Positions 61,296-64,000 of a stretch of 64,000 bases of DNA are shown piece after piece. Every line of letters begins with the position of its first letter. The first letter of the stretch is position 1. The DNA is from Limnomonas spitsbergensis (taxonomy: Eukaryota > Chlorophyta > Chlorophyceae > Chlamydomonadales). The position numbers were made by a program, and so were the translations under genes. Location: the NCBI GenBank assembly GCA_037349105.1, contig JAYJMM010000037.1:2108001-2172000 (forward strand), given 5' to 3'. A model generated the notes under the pieces. That model was not told where the DNA came from. It did not search any database and was given only the letters and a program-made list of their open reading frames with translations.

Positions 61296-62209
61296 ATGTC
61301 TTCCAAACCATCCGATGGCAAGGCTCCGGCCAAGGAGATGGCCAAGAAACAGGAAAAACTCAAGCATATTGACGTCATCGATCACAGCCCTTTCCCAGCC
61401 CCCGAGCTTTATTTTAAAGTCTATGAATCGGAGGCCGATGAGCCCGAGGCGCAGGTTCGCCGCGATGTGAACAAGCTTTATGACAAGTGGATGAAGGAGC
61501 ATGGCCGCCGCTGGCCTGATCGCGGCATGAACACGGAGGACTTGGTATGGTTGGCAGAAGAAGCTTACAAGGTCGATGACGATCGCGTTCAGCAAGGTGG
61601 CCCTGCCCCGGAATCCGTGTCAGCAAGTGCCATGGGCCTCGTCCCCCTGGAGAAGGAGGAGTACGAGGGCGAGTTCATCACCGAGCCAGGCGAGGATGGC
61701 AGCTTGAACAAGGGCGGCAAGCCGAGCAAGGGTGTGAAGGGTAAGCAGCCGCGCATCACGCTTAGCAACTACGAGGCGACCAAGGCCGGGGGTGTCTGGG
61801 TGACCGACGAATTCGAGTCCGATGAATACATCGCTGGAAACCTGGAGCAGATGTGGGACATGTACCTGTGGGACCGAGATGGCAACCCGACCGTCATGCC
61901 GGAGGGCCCTCCCGACGAGGCTGCTGGCGAGGAGTCCGAGGACTGGGACGATTTCCACACCGCTTACCGCCCCCGAGGCATTGACAGCGAGGAGGCTCGC
62001 GCGGCCGTGTGGGCGACCGACGAGTTCGAGTCCGATGAGGACAACACCGAGAGCGAGTTCGAGCCGGAGTACGTCGGTGCCGGACTCGGGCTCGACGCCG
62101 AGGACCCGGTCAACCCGCAGTACTCACTGCGCCACAGCGCGCACCCGCTGGCCCCATTCCCAGGAGAGGCGCTCAAGTGGTCATCTTATGCGTACGACGA
62201 CGGGACCAC
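61296..62209 (+). CDS. TIC100: TIC100-like exon 1 (aa 1-305)
   Basis: ATG at 61296 begins MSSKPSDGKAPAKEMAKKQE. Ends ACC AC at GTGAGT, phase 2, inside the first MORN repeat. Confidence 0.85.
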
Positions 62210-64000
62210 GTGAGTCCCTGCTGCTGCCGCACCACCACGACCCTTGCCGCGCACCAACCACGCCCTGATCCCCCGGGTGATAGGCTTGAAAAATGCTGCC
62301 CTCGCTGCCTCGCGCATGCTGCATGGGCGGGCGATCTCAGCTGCATCGCAACATGGTGCATAGCGCCATGTTATGCCACCATGCATGCTTCCTTGCCATG
62401 CACTCTGCTTGGGGTGGACAGCTCGAGCATGCTCCTGCTCTGAACTAGCGCTCGCCCTTTGCAAACCACTCTAGCACCTGCATCTGCTGAACGTTGCCCT
62501 TTACTACTTTCAACCTTCGCCGAGGCTTGCACATGGCTGGCTAACAAAGCCCCTTGCCTACAACCGCTGCGTCTCTCCACCCCCCTCCGCAGCTTTGAGG
62601 GACTGACCAGGGATGCCGTGCCGCATGGCATGGGTGTCATGACGTTCGGTAATGGAACCGGAGGCGGCTTCCACTTCAGGGACGTCCGCAGGGCCGACAA
62701 GTGAGTAATGACCGCGGCCGGGCGGCATATTGATGTTTCAGGTCAACGTAAGCTTCTCATGTTTTCCTCCAGGGGAAATGTCGTGGGAGTGTAATAGGCT
62801 AAGGCTTGAAATGCTCAGGATGAAGCCAGAGGGCTGAATGGTGGGAGCTGTATCAGGAGCCAGGCTCCCTATCATGACTGGTTTAATGTCAGACCTCAAA
62901 ATCCGAATCAGCTTCAACCGCTCTTAACTTCCCCCACTCTGCACCCTTCAGGTTTGAGGGAGAGTTCCAAGCAGGCTACGCCCATGGCCTGGGCATGTTC
63001 ACCAGCGAGATGCGCGGCGAGGTGTACGTCGGAGAGTTCTTTGCCGGACAGAGGCATGGGTGAGAGTGGGGAGGAGCGCTGCATGCTGTTGGGCTTGTTT
63101 ATAATTTCCAAACCCCTTAACACTAAACCCTGGTACTCGAGGGTGAGTTCAGCCACCCCGCGACTAGGACCAGCCACCGTCCCTTGAATGGCCTTGATGC
63201 CCCTAGTCCTTTGCTTCCTACCGGCCCTGTGAGTCGGGTGTCCATCCGCAGCCGGGACTGGCTGGCTGGGGGATCTTTGATTGCGCGCTGGGGAGGGGCG
63301 CCTCGCTGAATTCTAGCAGGAGAGCAGGGGCAGTCTGTCTGGCAGACCTGCGTACACGCTCTGCAATGTCTGTCCAGCCCTGGCGCAGAACCTGTCCAGC
63401 CCTGGCGCAGAACCTGTCCAGCCCTGGCGCAGGACCTGTCCAGCTCTGGCGCAGGGCCTGTGCATTGCGTGTGTCATGACCGCAGCTATCTGAGCTGCGC
63501 CTCGCTCCCTTTCCACCTGTGTGTCGCAGCCGCTACTTCGCGTGCCTGGCCTCTACTGCACAAGCTGCTACTTTCTTACCTTCCCCATGGTACTATAGAT
63601 TTATTTTGACGGCCCTCATAACTAACGTTGTTGGGGGTTGAGGGATTCATGACTATACTAATGGTTGATTGTCAATGCCTGGTTCCAGTCAGAAATAGAG
63701 AGTTTTGGTCGGAAGTCTACCCTGAGGACAGCTTTAAAAAGAAATCAGGCTTTCAAACCCGAGGGAAGGCAAATCAAATCTACGGTATTTGCGTTGCAGC
63801 TTAAAGTCTCCCTAATACAAGACAATGGGGAGGGTCCACAGCCCAGAGCCCTTATATCAGAACATTCCCGGAATCCCGCCCTTGAACCAGGTGTGGCATT
63901 AACATCAACATGAAGCCGTACTACTACTTGCTAGAGCGCGGGGACGACCCCGTCGCGGCATACCGCAAGACGTACGACCAGATCATGCGCAACATCGAGT
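61296..64000 (+). CDS. TIC100: TIC100-like MORN-repeat plastid import protein (5' part, exons 1-4)
   Basis: Exons 61296-62209, 62593-62700, 62952-63059 and 63891 onward (cut by the window end), all joining in phase 2. Residues 1-290 are acidic, with two copies of W(V/A)TDEFESDE at 168-177 and 239-248 and the segment DFHTAYRPRGI at 220-230. MORN repeats follow: SSYAYDDGTTFEG, VPHGMGVMTFG, FEGEFQAGYAHGLG and YVGEFFAGQRHG. This architecture, and the W..Y..DG..FEG...HG.G order, match TIC100, an intermembrane-space-facing MORN subunit of the 1-MDa TIC import complex of the chloroplast inner envelope. No obvious transit peptide. Another acidic MORN protein is possible. Third codon positions are strongly GC-rich. 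Confidence 0.72.
62593..62700 (+). CDS. TIC100: TIC100-like exon 2, MORN
   Basis: Acceptor CCGCAG, FEGLTRDAVPHGMGVMTFG to RRADK. 108 nt, phase 2 in and out. This matches exon 3 length, as expected for repeat-encoding exons. Confidence 0.85.
62952..63059 (+). CDS. TIC100: TIC100-like exon 3, MORN
   Basis: Acceptor CTTCAG, FEGEFQAGYAHGLGMF to FFAGQRHG, donor GTGAGA. Also exactly 108 nt. Confidence 0.85.
63369..63460. repeat. 22-bp minisatellite, TIC100 intron 3
   Basis: Four copies of CTGTCCAGCCCTGGCGCAGA. Its unit does not copy a splice junction. Confidence 0.9.
63597..63790. repeat. dispersed repeat copy 2
   Basis: Second copy of the 46376-46580 sequence, in TIC100 intron 3. Confidence 0.7.
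63891..64000 (+). CDS. TIC100: TIC100-like exon 4 (partial)
   Basis: Acceptor GAACCAG, completing HG then CGININMKPYYYLLERGDDP and AAYRKTYDQIMRNIE. Truncated by the window end. Confidence 0.75.

Noticed and set aside
1..64000. tRNA, rRNA, riboswitch, phage or bacterial defence genes
   Set aside because: No cloverleaf, rRNA core or bacterial gene organisation was recognised. The window is a eukaryotic nuclear locus.

Overview
This is nuclear DNA of a photosynthetic eukaryote, most likely a green alga (Chlorophyta). There is no operon structure. Genes are split by GT-AG introns (one GC-AG), coding parts are GC-rich at third positions, and degenerate TTTAGGG-type telomere-like repeats are scattered through the introns. 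One gene is a spliceosomal helicase with a plant-like C-terminus. The other looks like TIC100, a plastid protein-import subunit restricted to the green lineage. Species cannot be fixed from sequence alone.

Layout. 1-84: possible edge of another gene. 85-1700: 45-bp G-rich minisatellite. 1700-3548: mostly unassigned. 3549-6075: an inverted, decayed mobile element with reverse-transcriptase-type zinc-knuckle remnants. 6076-6840: little recognisable. 6841-60864 (minus): one gene, the Aquarius intron-binding RNA helicase (AQR, IBP160). I could assemble it completely: 27 exons, 4,713 nt including the stop, 1,570 aa, every junction in frame. 60865-61295: short divergent intergenic region. 61296-64000 (plus): first four exons of a TIC100-like MORN-repeat protein that runs off the window.

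The striking feature is the AQR introns (about 49.3 kb of the 54 kb gene). Nearly every intron holds a tandem array, and in most cases the array unit is a copy of the adjacent exon-intron junction: a real splice donor or acceptor with a few to tens of exon bases is repeated from 2 to about 46 times. The two giants are intron 17 (9.7 kb, about 46 copies of a 200-bp unit carrying the exon-18 acceptor) and intron 15 (15.3 kb, about 410 copies of a 34-bp unit that resembles a 3' splice site on the coding strand). A gene for a protein that binds introns inside the spliceosome therefore carries hundreds of decoy splice sites. In intron 8 the decoy acceptors are spaced by 51 nt with no stop, so use of any of them would add in-frame 17-residue repeats.

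Many long open frames in the repeat arrays are artefacts of stop-free repeat units and are not annotated as genes. All statements rest on reading the sequence and on recalled family knowledge. No database search or transcript data were available.
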